64,000 nt of DNA from Branchiostoma floridae (GCF_000003815.2 NC_049992.1:7048344-7112343), one strand, 5' to 3'; shown: positions 47,866 through 60,478, counted from the first letter of the stretch. Translations and numbers: made by a program. The notes: generated from the sequence alone by a model not told the origin.

Positions 47866-50800
47866 TACCTTGACCTACGTTGACAAATTCGTAGCACGAC
47901 TCGTGAAGTCCTTTCGCTTACGCTGCCTTCCGATGACCGAGAATATCAAAGACTACGAAGTATGCGAACTAGCTTTGCCATCACCCATTGAAGGAGACGG
48001 AGACTAATAAGTAAAGTTCCTTTTATTATAGGAATTCATCAGGTAGTAGATCGTTTTTATTCAATAAACTTTAATCAGGTTTGCTTCAATTCTGTGCGTG
48101 CGTGTGTGTGTTATTTGACGTTGTGAATGGTGACGTTACGGAAGGGCGTGATAATGATCGCACGAGGCAGACATTGTTTTGTTTAAATTTTGTAGTCAAT
48201 GACGGAAAATAATAAACGATGACGGAAAAAAATAATTTTCGGAAGGATTTTTCCGTCAATGAAAATTGGGCTGACGGAAAAAAATTTCGAGCTGGCTAAA
48301 GCCCTGATCTGAAGAAAATGGCAGAAGAATTTTTTTTCTCACATCTGGAGCACTTCATTAATGAGGTTAATGAGGTCGTCTTATCAACTGGGCAGACAGG
48401 AAGAGCTGTTACCTCCACGAAGTTAATTCATCATTTCTGGTATCTTATCACTTCTCAGCACCAGACTCCAGATAAGGTTAAAAGAGCACAGACAGGAGTC
48501 TCTCACACTCAGGTAACAAACAAGGGGATCTGCCTTCCTGTTTCTTTTCTACATTTGTAGAAAGCTATTTCAATTAACGACATCAATCTAAGCTAGCAAA
48601 GTATAGTTCAATTTTCTGCATTGTTGGTAAATAATTCGTGAAGCATAATTGTTCGCTCTGATTCCTTGTAGTTTGTTATTTGTTATTTGTTATCATGAAT
48701 TCACCATCACGTATAACCGCGAAGATGAACACCAGATTGCCTTAGTGATGTTCATTGAAACAATCCAATAAACTTTAAAGTTCACAATACCTTATTTCTG
48801 GCCTTCCTGAATTTACCAGAAAATCTTGCCAGGATCCCCCCATGCAGACCCTCAAACAAGTCTTGACAAGGGCCAAGAATTTCTTGTGGCGGATAGGGTC
48901 CATGTTATGTTGGAAGAAACTTTCAAAAAGAATTCTTTGTAGACCAGTAAGGATCTGCCTAAATTGTCAACTTGAAAACAAAAATACAAAGTACTTTACC
49001 TCCATCATTCTAAATCTCTGCTTTGTAACATCAAGGCAATCTTTTTCATTTGAAATCCTTTTCTGGCAAGTTTATGGGCCATCAAAAAAAAGCCCCCCAT
49101 TTACATGTAGATAACAAGCTTCCTGTTATAATTGCAAATTGCTCTTTAACCCAAATGTTTAGCAATAAATCTTTATTCACTCAAATCAGAGCCCACTTTT
49201 CAGGCAGGCCATCTTCAAAGGAAACAACCAATATCTCAAGATCTATAAAGGAGAAAACCTCCTTATGGACAAATTGACCTGATTGAAGGACATCCATGTT
49301 GGCTTTTAAGGTGGAGGTCTTCCTGACCTAAGATGTTCTTGAGGTCATCCTTGGGTTGATGGCTCCTTGCTTCTTATCTCTGAACTTCCCTTGAGACATT
49401 TTCCCACATGTCCCAATTGGTGACAGAAATGTCCTCAAGGCAAAGTACAGCATGATAAGAGGTTGTCTTATCTTGATAAGATGTTAGGGAGGCTGAATAA
49501 GAACTCTGTAGGGAGAAGAGAGTTGGAAGGTCTGTTTCTTTTTTTCTGTCTTACATGTGTATATCAACAGTGAAATCGATCCTCAAGATAACTTAGAATT
49601 GTACAGTATTTGTATCAATTTATTTTCATTTAATATCTTAAAAATTTGTTCTATGCAAATCTAAATGTTTACGCATCAACTCATCCAACATGAATTTTAA
49701 TTGTAGGATATGGACTTAATTAATTATGCTTTACATGCAATCTTAATTACAGTAATCAATTTTTTGCTGCATATTTTCAAGTGAGGTGAATGGGCTTGTT
49801 GAAAGCTATAATACATGTGCTTACTGAGGAACATGTCAAATTCTTGGAATTTTTTTTCTTAGTAAGTATTATAGCTTTCATCAAGGCCGGATGCAGAGGA
49901 TGTAGATATGAGGTAAACCTACCCAGAACACAGTATCACTTTCTCTACACTTTGTCACTGTCAGTTTTTAGTAGAGCCACCCGACCCCACCCCACTAGTA
50001 CTGTCACCACATGTGGAAGTACAGCAGACATAGAGTGAAATGTGGAAGCAAAGGGGGTTGACTTCTGCAACTCTTGAAATATTCGCGGTGGTTTTGCCGT
50101 GAAAACGTTCCCTTATATGAGTCCTTTTCCCTCCTGCCTCATTTTCCCTCCTACCTTGACATAAAACCATGACGAAAGTAAATAAATTTACAGTAGTCTG
50201 TAGATATTTGTGGAACCACCCCTGGCATTTGGGGCTGACAACTTCTCAAACCTGACATACTGCAGTGCCTATTCTCTTGGTTCCTGTGTGGTCTAAGTTA
50301 GGAAATGGCCCCACCACAAGTGGAATGGGGCAGACCAAGTTACGGTTTTGGAAACAAGTAGATTTAGAAAATGAAAATATTTTGATACCCAATAATACAT
50401 TGTGTGAAACCACCCTGTAAGTTATAAAGCCTCAGGCACAGAACGAGATACTTGGAGTAATTACTGAAGTCTGGAAGGAACGTTTCAGCTGTTTTGAAAC
50501 AATAATGCAACATGTAATGTTTTCCTGACCTCTCACAATGAGGTATGTAAAAAGACACTACTCAGCCACCATACGCATGCCCTAAGGATATTACCAAGTA
50601 TTGCTACCTTTTCCCTGACTTTAATAAAGGTTTGCTGCACTTAATCCTATTTTCATCGTCTCAATTGTTTCAATTTTTCTTCTTATCCTTTTAAGATATT
50701 CTGCCCACCTTAATTTCATACCTTGCAACAAAGTTGCCTCACAAATTTCTGATGAATACGACACCTTTAGTTTTTAAATCTTGTTACGCTAAGTGGACAG

Positions 50801-52609
50801 TCAAGGGGTTTATCACCCCGTCTTTTTCATAAGTCTTATTTTCCTTAGTTTGGTTATATTACACGACAGGAATAGAACTAGTTCGTACTAGCCCCCTCCC
50901 CATCTGAAACCCTTCATGTAAATCTACACAATGTCATAAACCTAACCTTTTTATTAAAGTCTAAGAAGAAGAAGAATCCTCAATCACCCCTTACATACCC
51001 TCCTTGGGGTGTGGCTGCTGCCTTTACATAAAACAAACACCCATAACCGGCGCTCACCACCGAGCATCCACCGCTCAATATCATCAAGTCCCTGGGACTC
51101 AATGAAACATTCCCCCACAGATAATGTGTCTGTATGACGAGTGTCTCCGTCATGCTTGGAAGGACTGATATTGCTTTATGTGTCTGGAATCCTTATTTCT
51201 GTGGTCCCGTGCCTTCTGTACTGGGACCTTGGGCTATAAAATCAATGAAAAACATGGCTCATAAAGACATGAAGGAAAAAGGTGCCACAGCAAACTGATA
51301 GCTTGTGTGCAAACATACATCTATAGGTGATAGTTTGACAGTCTCTTGAGGATGGTGTTGTGAAAGCCCCATGTTATTAAAGGCAAGTCGTGCTGGAGAT
51401 ATGATGTGTGGACTGCCTGTGCTGTACATGATACCACACAAGTTGCGAGGAAATCCCTTGTAGAGCTGTCGCTGTGAAAAATCGGAGGCATTGCAATGAA
51501 TTGCTGTGAAGGTAGAAGTATTGCCCACGTACATTGTCAAGGGCATTCTAGAAAAACGGAGGGAAAGGCTGCATCAATGTGCCTCCCTGGTTCTCCAAAT
51601 TTCTAGTAAGAATTTAGCAAGAGAACAACATCGAAATAGAGGACTTTATGGAAAACTTAATTTTGATTCAAATCACTCATGTAAGAATTTCAATGAAGGT
51701 GTAGAACTTAAGAAAAAAAGGGCCAGGTATCAAACTAAAACTGAAAACCTGAAAATATAATTAGATCGACATTCCCGTATTGATGCAGAATAGTTTCAGT
51801 CTCCCCCACACCTTATTGTGCAGTGACTCAGTGTGAATGTTGCGGTGAGACACCTGGCGCAAAAGCCACCATTTTCCACCTGTTATCATTAACCTTTATG
51901 GACAGAAACAGGCCAACTTTGCGGTCCGTTCATTTACTGTTAAATGGAACCCCGTATGACCAAGTGTCAAGGAGGGAATTGGGGGTGGAGTAATAGCGAG
52001 TGGTGGTGAGTCATGGCTCGAGAGGTTGCCATTGATTCCTGCAGTGTTCCTGCAATCAACGCCGATGGGGAAGAACTAATGTGGTTTAGCAATTCTCCAT
52101 TAAAATTAAGTGTAGTTCGGGGTGGTTTTGCCCTACATTTCTAAATGTAAATGACTGTGCTCACCTGTCCTAGTAGTTGAGTGCACTCCTATATGCAGAC
52201 CTCCTGAGTTGCTGGCAGGTTAATTTCTGTGTCTTTAGGGCTGATTTGTTGATGGCCACTTTTGTATGGCTTGCAGGGCTGATTCACACTTTAACCTACT
52301 GAGTTCACTGTTGAACATGTGAGAGATCAGGAAACTCAGGGCAAATCATCAAAATTTTTAGAAACCCAGAACGGATATCTCAAGCTTAAAAATTTTTTCC
52401 TGTCCCACTCAATGTTTGGAAGCTTACGTTGTTAGATTTAGTCGATTTAAATGTGTCATTTTAAGCTAACATTTTCATCAAAATTATTTCATGTCATATT
52501 CTTTTGATGGACGACGTGAAATATTTGCTTATCCAAACAAGCCAATTTTGATTCTGTCCCAAAACTTAAGGATAGGGACCCGGAGACAGCCCTGGTATGT
52601 AAATTGCTA

Positions 52610-52812
52610 GTTCACCTTTATCCGTTGGGTAACCTATATCTGTTGCTTTTAAAAACAGGGTATTTAGGCACATCAAATCGACGGGTGGTAGTTTTAAACT
52701 GCAATATCCTGAAAATATTGCAATTTGAAACTAACGTCCATCAACGTGATATCCCCAAATATCCTGTTTTTAAAAGCAATGGATATAGGTTACCCAATGG
52801 ATAAAGGTGAAC
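52610..52812. mobile_element. 203-bp palindromic TA element, best-preserved copy
   Basis: GTTCACCTTTATCCGTTGGG at the left is mirrored by CCCAATGGATAAAGGTGAAC at the right, flanked by TA (52608-52609, 52813-52814). The second arms GTAACCTATATCTGTTGCTT and AAGCAATGGATATAGGTTAC also pair, and the centre (ATATCCTGAAAATATT) is palindromic, so the whole element can fold. No coding capacity. TA duplication suggests Tc1/mariner-type mobilisation. Confidence 0.9.
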
Positions 52813-53179
52813 TAGAGTTATAGAGTCTGTATACAATACTCAATGAAGTTCACACAGGCAGTGTACCTGTACGTGTAAGGGCTGTATGGGCAATCAATGG
52901 TCAAACAGCTAATATCCAAGAAAGATAACTCAATAGTGTTGCACATTCCAAGAATTTCAATTAAGGTGTTTCAGCCTCCTTCCCACTCCTTAAGATGTTG
53001 CTCGTGTTTTCTGAGTGAAGACTTCCCAACGATCGGGCGTCTTTGCTCGGCGTACTGTGAAGACTTGTCATTTCCTTGTCGAGACATGATCGCTCCGCGC
53101 ATCGATTGCCTACCAGACGAGGTAATTGTTGGTTTGCGTGAAAACGCGGAGGGCATTCAAGATTGGCACATCGCGGTCT

Positions 53180-53710
53180 ACAAGGAATGAAGACAGATGA
53201 CAGAGGAAGTTTTGTCTTTTGGACTTGCGTTTTCTTGAGCTGCTGTTGTCTGCATGATTCTTTAACACTCGTCATCATACTGGGAGGTACTAGTATAATT
53301 ACAAGATGGTATTGTCCAGCTTTGTCCTGTTGACTTTTCTTCAGCCACTGTTGTCTACTCGATTGTTTGATACTTACTGAGCCACTGTTGTCTACGCGAT
53401 TGTTTGATACTTACTGGGAGGAATGATGACAAATGGAAGATGATTTAGTCCAGTTTTGTCCTGTTGACTTGTGTTTTCTTCTGCCTAAATTGTCTGAATG
53501 ATTATTGTCTTAAGTTACAAGGAGGAATGATGACAAATGGAAGATGGTTGTCTAGTTTTGTTCTCCTCTTGTGGGTTTCTTAGCTGATATCCTCTTCATT
53601 GTTATGTTTTACTGGGAGGAATGGTGATAAAAGATGATTCAGTAGAGTTTTGTTGTCTCCTTATTCTAGATGTATAGATTATTATAATCATTATTGTGAG
53701 GAATGATGAG
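53180..53710. repeat. Degenerate tandem array, about 100-130-bp units
   Basis: Recurring phrases are GGGAGGAATGATGACAAATG with GAAGATG, AGTTTTGTCCTGTTGACTT and CCACTGTTGTCTAC(T/G)CGATT. Copies of GGAATGA(T/A)GA occur near 53185, 53420, 53524, 53617 and 53700. A 50-bp piece is directly doubled at 53345-53415. Confidence 0.7.
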
Positions 53711-54349
53711 ATTTTCAGAAAAATTAATTCAGTCATGTTTTCTTGACAATAAATGCAGCCTTGATATCACCACCACAAGTATCAATGGCAGGAGGAAAGT
53801 GAAAAACCTATTTTATAGGGTTCAATTACGAGTGCCTTGTGGTTCAGTAGTAACTGATAGGGAGCCTGCAATTGAAGTATGTTGTGTACCTCTTTCTTGT
53901 ACCAAAGGCAGTACTGGTAAAAGGAAAATCTTTGAGCTGAAACGTGAACTTTATCAAGCTGTGCAATGCAGCTTCGCTAAGGCTCGCATTTTACGTGTAA
54001 GAAAATGAAATTTTGTATTGGTGTCATAATCTTTGAGTTCTCATTTTTACAAACCTTAAGATAAACCGAACAACAAACAAACAATCAACAATCAAAGATG
54101 CTAAAATTGCACCAGGTGAAATGTAACTTTCCTGTAAGTTGAGTTGGAATCAAAATTGGATTAGAAATGGTACTCAAAGACAATGTACAATGCGTTGGCT
54201 CCTCAGATAATGAGAAAAGACACAAAATGGTCCAAAAATAGTCGGCCATATTTCTGAAAGTAGGCATACACACGTAGGAATTAAGTTACAGTGGCATGAA
54301 GTTTCATTAGTGGTTCAGAGTGTCACAGTCTGGAAAGCTCTGACAATTT

Positions 54350-54660
54350 TTCATTGTCACCCTGCCTTTGTCATCGCATACATTACTCACGACACGCTAA
54401 GTGGCACGCGCCTCCGTTACCACACCTGCTGTCAACTTCATAAAACGATATGAATCGCTTTCCGACCGGACCACATTTCCTTCTATTGATTTCTATTCCC
54501 CACAAATTGTGTGAAATCCCACATAATCATATTCATAGATCCCCTCGCATCAGTCCAATGATCATAATGATAAAGCCAGGTGATTATTGTGCCTTCGACG
54601 GCCACGCTCTAGATAACATTACTGCCGCTTGATTTTTTGCGTTGCCTTTTTTGCGTCAGC
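54350..54660. other. GC-balanced unassigned stretch
   Basis: Less AT-rich than its flanks, with no repeats recognised and a single 60-codon open frame that has no features. It could be a conserved non-coding element; there is no positive evidence. Confidence 0.15.
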
Positions 54661-56037
54661 TTGAGTGTGATTTGATAGGTTGTATATATGGGGGGGGAGT
54701 ATAAATGTCTATCATCTCTGCAGGAATGAAGCGAAGAGTCATTCTCATTAGTTATTGATTTCTTGATCAGTGAAGGGGTTTGCGGGTGATGATAAAGAGC
54801 GCAAATTGGGATGTCAGTCCGAAGGGAAAGTATTGAATTTGGGATGTAATTATATGAACTTCTGAAAGTTCTTTGCCATGCATTCCATTATTCAAAGTAC
54901 ATTTTTAAGCTGTTATGTAAAAAACAGAATTTTGTTTATACATGAGCATGTACATCAATATGATGTCTTCTGTCATTCAAAAAATAAAAATGATTTTTAA
55001 TTTCTTTCCTGCAAAATAAACTCAGGGTGTGGTTGAGTTGACATGAAATTTAATGTCTTTCCAATTTGGGAAGATAATAGTAGTAGTAAGCATCAAACTA
55101 CTGGAATGTAGGTAGGACTTAAGTATGTGAAATTTTAAATGGTGTTCTCTTGTAGAAAATGCTATAATTGCAAAGATTGACAAAGTTATATTTGCCTTTT
55201 TCCATGTAGAAAGGATTGAAAACGATTTTCTGGTAAAATCCTACATATTGTTGAGTCAACACAATTTTCCCACCCATTACCAATAATTGTGAACCTGTGC
55301 ACCCATCATATCATTAGGTATTGATCTTGTATAGTAAGTGCAAAATCTTCCGAGTTAGTAATGAGGTAGACTCACTCATCAGCATCCTGTATTGCTTAAC
55401 AAGTGGCCTTATTTCCCAAGAGTGAGACCCCTTACACGTTTCCTTGAGCGTTCTGGACATTCGGACATGATCAAGACTGACAAGTCTGTTTTTACTGACA
55501 AAAGCGGGCTGACAGGTCAAAAACGACGTGCGGAGAAAAGTACACATCGCTGATTAGTATGTCACGCCACGGGACTCTCCCCCCTTGCCAAAAAGTGCAT
55601 ATGCTTTGATGGTGCATCGATTTACTAATGACGGGACGGCAATCGATCGATTTTCATCTTGGTGTACATTTGGGAGGGTCCTAACTGTTGAGTTGGACGT
55701 TGTGTTGTTTAATGTTAGTCTCTGGAGAATAGTTGAAGGAAATGGTCTGTGCCATGAATGCAGCTGCTTCTTTTGTACCTATGTAGAAGATGTATGGTGG
55801 CCAGAAGTTGCTTGTTAAGCCCTTAGGTTTCTGAAAAGACATGTATTGACATCGCCTAGCAGCATCTTTACATACCTACCTACCTACCTAGTCCCTTGAC
55901 CTCCTGGTCTTTGGGGGGACAAGGTAGACATGAAGATGGAGAGTTGTCTTCAGGTCCATCTGTCTGTTGTTACAGTCAGCCTTTCCTGCAGATTGAGGGA
56001 TGTCCATTCTGTCCATTCAGTATCTTTAGGTGCTACT

Positions 56038-56210
56038 AAAACAGCAAGGAAACTTGTAGCCCTATGTGCCAATAGGTGCTACAAGGTTCCAAACAGACAA
56101 ACAAGCAATTGAAACAGACAAACAAGCAATTGAAACGTCGTACACCTAGGGAAGAATAACAACTATCTGGTACCTGTCCATGGTGCTGATTCACTTGTAT
56201 ATAGGTGCCA
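56038..56210. repeat. Dispersed repeat, copy 1, with 21-bp internal doublet
   Basis: CAGCAAGGAAACTTGTAGCC, GGTGCTACAAGGTTCCAAA and GGTGCTGATTCACTTGTATA parallel the sequence at 59306-59447. A unit of CAGACAAACAAGCAATTGAAA is repeated twice at 56093-56134. Confidence 0.75.
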
Positions 56211-57220
56211 TGTTGATAAAAGTCCAATAGTCTTTAACTCATTGAAAATGTAGTGAAGTGAGAATATTGTGTAATGATATAAAGGTAAAAGGATTTATGT
56301 ACATGATGAGAAAATCTGGCTAAAATATTCAACATTTCTTTTGCTATACCTGGTAAGTTGCATAGATTGAACCTCTTCCTTTCCATCAGAAGTAAGGTAT
56401 GGCATTTATTACATGTAGGACTGACCCTTGAAAGGGGAACTTGGTAAGAAATTATGAAATTGTAGGACTTAGTTGCTGATATTCCTGTAAAACATTGGAT
56501 GCTATCAAATAGATTTCTTGTAGCTTACCTCATCACCACATGTTGGTGTCCCTGTCTTCCCACGCACAACTCTAACCAATTAGCAGTTTATCCTCAGAGT
56601 GCCTTTTGTTACCCAAGAATTACATGACGCACATCACACACTCTTCATCGAGGGTGCTTTTATTCAAGTTGTATGGAGCCAAATTGCCACCGAGCGTTCC
56701 TGTCTCTCAAAACTCATCATAGACGCACGGATCAAAGGGCTACCATAAGAATAAACTCTAAATAGATGTTTTGTCGAAGAAGATGTGCGCAAAATCATTT
56801 GAGGGTTTGTTTAAAGGTTGGGATTGTAGCCTTTGTTCTTTCTTTGCGTCAGAACGTTCTCGAAAGTCACTAATTTCCGTAGATTATTTGTTTAATCTCT
56901 GTTGAGCACAGCATTCCTCATTTGTCCGTCTACGTCAGAGCTTGTCAGGACAAAGGAAGGGTTCTTTTGTGATCAGGTTTTGAAATGAAGTTGCTTCAGG
57001 AGGCCTTACTCATTTTCACATGGCAGATGATCCTTTGATCTTCGCATAATAAGGCAGTACCTTCACAGCTTTTTGATTCACTCACAGTCTCGCTTTCCAT
57101 CTGACATCTGGTATATTGTCTGTTGTTTCCTGTCGTGCACAGGCTTGCATTTCTGATGTTTTAAAGTTTGGGAATACCAAAACAAGCCTTTCATTCTAGC
57201 GAAGGCCTAACTGTTCACGT

Positions 57221-57622
57221 AGCTTCCCTACGCCTCAAGCTTTTGGCCCAGTATACCAGGGTGGACCCCTAGCTTCCCTATGCCTCAAGCTTTTGGTCCA
57301 GTATACCAGGGTGGACCCCTAGCTTCCCTATGCCTCAAGCTTTTGGCCCAATATACCAGGGTGGACCCCTAGCTTCCCTATGCCTCAAGCTTTTGGCCCA
57401 GTATACCAGGGTGGACCCCTAGCTTCCCTATGCCTCAAGCTTTTGGTCCAGTATACCAGGGTGGACCCCTAGCTTCCCTATGCCTCAAGCTTTTGGCCCA
57501 ATATACCAGGGTGGACCCCTAGCTTCCCTATGCCTCAAGCTTTTGGCCCAGTATACCAGGGTGGACCCCGTAGCTTCCCTACGCTTCAAGCTTTTTCCCC
57601 AATGTACCAGGGTGGACCCCTA
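57221..57622. repeat. 50-bp minisatellite, eight units, with three-unit higher-order pattern
   Basis: Units AGCTTCCCTATGCCTCAAGC, then TTTTGGCCCAGTATACCAGG and GTGGACCCCT, start at 57221, 57271, 57321, 57371, 57421, 57471, 57521 and 57572. Variants cycle GGCCCAGT, GGTCCAGT, GGCCCAAT and repeat in that order, so the array expanded in 150-bp blocks. The last unit is diverged and follows a one-base insertion. Confidence 0.97.
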
Positions 57623-58163
57623 CTTTTATCAATAAGTGTGGTGTGTACTAATGTGCGGAGGTTAGATGCCTGAAGTATTCCAATAACTACAGGTAGGGCT
57701 GTTGGCATTTTGTTCCCTCCAAGTAGAAAGTGTGGCACACATAGTCAAATGTTCTTAACAAATTTGTAATATCTAAGCATCTATTATTAGTAGTATCATT
57801 GGTGCTCTAACATGATATTTCTTTCACTTTTAAACGTAAAATGAACTTATCTTGAAAATGAAGAAATTCTAGTTTGAATCTCCTCAGCATATCATCAATA
57901 AATTAATCAGGAAATAAATATGATCTCTTCATAAATCATACGATTGGGATGAAAAGTCATTATTCAGTTGGTGAGATGACTTCAACGCGCAGGCTTATCG
58001 ATTGTAAATGGACACGTGTGAATCAATGAGTCACCTGAACAGACGGTATCCTGAGGCAAAAGCACTCTCTGTGACTTTCTGCAGTTCATAATCTATAGAT
58101 TAATGCACCTTTTAATTACAAGTACAGAACTAGATCACCGCTGTTGGCCCTGATCAATTTTCG

Positions 58164-58330
58164 TTTTTTCGCCAAGCGAATGCATTGTTAATTTCTGTGA
58201 AATAGAAGAAATGAGCAATCATACTTTTGTGGGAGGTAACCTTTCAGTTTTTTGCCAAGCGAATGCATTGTTAATTTCTGGGAAATCGAAGAAATTAGCA
58301 ATCAAGTTTTTGTGGGTGGTAACCTTTAGA
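58164..58330. repeat. Tandem duplication, period 83 bp
   Basis: Two close copies contain GCCAAGCGAATGCATTGTTA followed by ATTTCTG(T/G)GAAAT(A/C)GAAGAAAT, AGCAATCA and GGTAACCTTT, starting near 58171 and 58254. Confidence 0.92.
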
Positions 58331-59079
58331 GCCTGGCATTCAGGAAGTCTTAAATAGAAATTGGTCATTATCAGTAGAAAAGTCATGGTTTTAGCATCAA
58401 TTTAGAATGGGGCAGTGCTCTGCATTTTTCAATTTTTATTGTATTGTGCTAATAGTAGAGTATATTAACATCTGATTTTTGCCTCTCTACCACGAATTCT
58501 GAACGCCAGGATTATGCATTTTCACAGTATCACCAAGTACTGCAAAATCCTGAATTTTGAGACACAGCAAAACTTCTTTTTCTCGTCTGCTGCAAAATAA
58601 AAAACACTGCAAAATTCAATGAGGTTACAGTATTGTAGTGACCCTGCAAAAATATCCTGCATCAGCAGAAAAACAGGTCCGAGTTTTCTACAGGAAGCCC
58701 ACTTCTGGTCATAAAAAAGAAAATTTGATTGCTCTTTTGCTCATCGCCTGTAACGGAATGGAAGGTAATGGGTTTCCCTCTTCCACTTTTGAAAGTAGAC
58801 AATGGCCATGACTCATCCTATTGGAGAAAACCGGTAGAGCGTGACGGACTGATTGCATTAAACTGGGAGACTCCAGTCCGTCATTAGTCACGAAGGACAC
58901 TGTATTGAATGGGATCAATTCAGTGGGTAACTTTGGAAAAAAAGTCTCTACAAGAAAGTAGGTAAAATCCTTAGGAGTGTGACATAGAATTACACCAAAC
59001 TTAGGGCACTGCCATCCAACAGGGTGCAGCGCTTGAAATACTTTTTTAACCAGATTGCCCAGGCGGCACAGTATTCCGA

Positions 59080-59310
59080 GCACTGGATGGCCTTCTAGCT
59101 CAACTGGCAGCAGCCTTACAGTTGGGCTCTTGGTTCCAATTGGCAACTTTCGGTAGGGACATTAAGGGGGTCCCGTGTTCAAGTAGGTGCCCCATTCACA
59201 TTGAAGGTGAAGCTCTAGCAACCCCTGTAAAAATATTCACTCATTCCCAGCTCTTTTCCATGTGGTTGTGAATGTCAGCGAAGTAAAATCACCCTACTAC
59301 TAAACCAGCA
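59080..59310 (+). mobile_element. Possible tRNA-derived SINE
   Basis: TTCTAGCTCAACTGGCAGCA resembles a pol III A-box and TTGGTTCCAATTGG about 45 bases later resembles a weak B-box. A body with GGGACATTAAGGGGGTCCCG follows. Seen once in the window. A minus-strand frame of 145 codons (58709-59146) runs into it and is not convincing as a gene. Confidence 0.35.
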
Positions 59311-59447
59311 AGGAAACTTACCTGTACTGTCATATGTACCAATATATAGGTTCTACAAGGTTCCAAATAAGCAGATGAAAAGCCTATTAGTAAGCAACCA
59401 TAACAACAATGTGGTGTCTGTCCTTGGTGCTGATTCACTTCTAGCTC
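59306..59447. repeat. Dispersed repeat, copy 2
   Basis: CAGCAAGGAAACTTACCTGT, GGTTCTACAAGGTTCCAAA and GGTGCTGATTCACTTCTAG match the copy at 56038-56210 in order, with a different middle. Confidence 0.75.
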
Positions 59448-59559
59448 TATTTCTGACTAAAACTTTCTAATTTCTGGGAAAAGGTAGGGAAAATCTAAAC
59501 CTCTTTAATACCTAACTACATAGTCCTATTGCTAACCTATTAAGTGACTGTTATGATAT

Positions 59560-59925
59560 TTTGTCATAGAATGATAATTAGATACGGTTTTATTGCCTTA
59601 ACACCAACAAGTTTACCTCCTTTTTCGATTGAATTTTATGGCGCAGAAGTTATTGCCCACCTCACTGAAATGATGAACATTAATTTTTACCACGTAGTTT
59701 ACTGGCTAATTGAATGGCTGTGATGAGAGAGTGTTTGGTGAATCGTAAAGCCACCTTTCACTGCTCGGATAAGCAATTAATCAACAGTGGGAGTTTACAC
59801 GCCGTAATAGCTGCATGTATTAAAGGTTACAAAGAGTTCAGTGAAAAATGGAATATCAAATGATCATCGTTAATGATTTGTGCCAAAAAGCAATTAATCA
59901 AGTAATTGTATGCAAATCTCTTTAT
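59560..59925. promoter_or_regulatory. Candidate conserved element with octamer and homeodomain motifs
   Basis: GCAATTAATCAACAG near 59775, then AAGCAATTAATCAAGTAATTG at about 59890 running directly into the POU octamer ATGCAAAT (59910-59917) and CTTTATTG. AT-rich sequence gives such motifs by chance fairly often, so this is tentative. Confidence 0.25.
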
Positions 59926-60478
59926 TGTAGATATGACCCTTTTGGCTTGCAATTATTATGATTTAGAAATTGTATGATTTTGTGCAGAATAATTGCTTTG
60001 AAGTTATAATACATAACAATTTTCAAGCATTTTGCGCACTTAATGAATATATACAACTGATTCTAAAAGATTCATGCATGACCCTTAGGCTAATACATTC
60101 ATTATAATGTCTAGAAATTATATACAGTTTTTAAATTAACTGATTGCAGCTTTCACATTATGCACAGTGTGAATACATGGGATTGATGAATTTAAAGTAT
60201 TACAACAGATACATGTGTTTGACCCCATGGCTCACTTTACTTGTAATGACTTTTCCAGTTTCTAGAAATCATGATTTATAAACTAACGAACTTTGTAGCT
60301 TTGTTATTACAGTCTCTTCCATTTTTACACACCATATGGATATATACAATTTATGAATTTAAAAGTTCTCATTTTTTCAGTATGAGTCACTCTGTAGATA
60401 TGACCCCATCCCTTGCTTTACATGTAGTGACTATTCTAATTTCTTAGAAGTCATGATTTATAAACTAACGAACTATAC
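59925..60478. repeat. Two or three diverged tandem units of about 180 bp
   Basis: TCATGATTTATAAACTAACG with AACT is identical near 60268 and 60449, preceded in both by GACCCCAT(G/C), GCTTTAC-like and TTCT(A/T)AGAA stretches. GTAGATATGACCC at 59929 and 60393 suggests an older third unit. Confidence 0.75.

Larger units (their letters stand above)
45543..48306. mobile_element. 2764-bp non-autonomous hAT element with perfect 8-bp target duplication
   Basis: CAGGGCTTTAGCCAGC on the left and GCTGGCTAAAGCCCTG on the right are exact inverted repeats, flanked by ATCTGAAG on both sides (45535-45542 and 48307-48314). TGACGG or its complement occurs five times in 45565-45640 and four times in 48195-48280, typical of hAT subterminal binding motifs. 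No transposase frame was found. The interior is composite: 64-bp-spaced copies of CTAACTGTTACATGACAATA around 45908-46165, an array of ATGGACTCTTCCAG units (46500-47290), and a probable retroelement tail (47380-47860). Confidence 0.93.

Noticed and set aside
52897-53190. 97-codon + strand frame with several cysteines followed by gtaatt, considered as Eph exon 4
   Set aside because: Cysteine spacing and flanking residues do not match the Eph cysteine-rich segment, and the acceptor side is poor.
53703-54008. 101-codon + strand frame
   Set aside because: No recognisable domain, no splice or promoter context, and it starts inside a degenerate tandem array.
58709-59146. 145-codon minus-strand frame, the longest after the Eph exon
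   Set aside because: No recognised motif or signal, and it overlaps a tRNA-like repeat on the opposite strand. A chance frame or repeat-derived frame is more likely; homology search would settle it.
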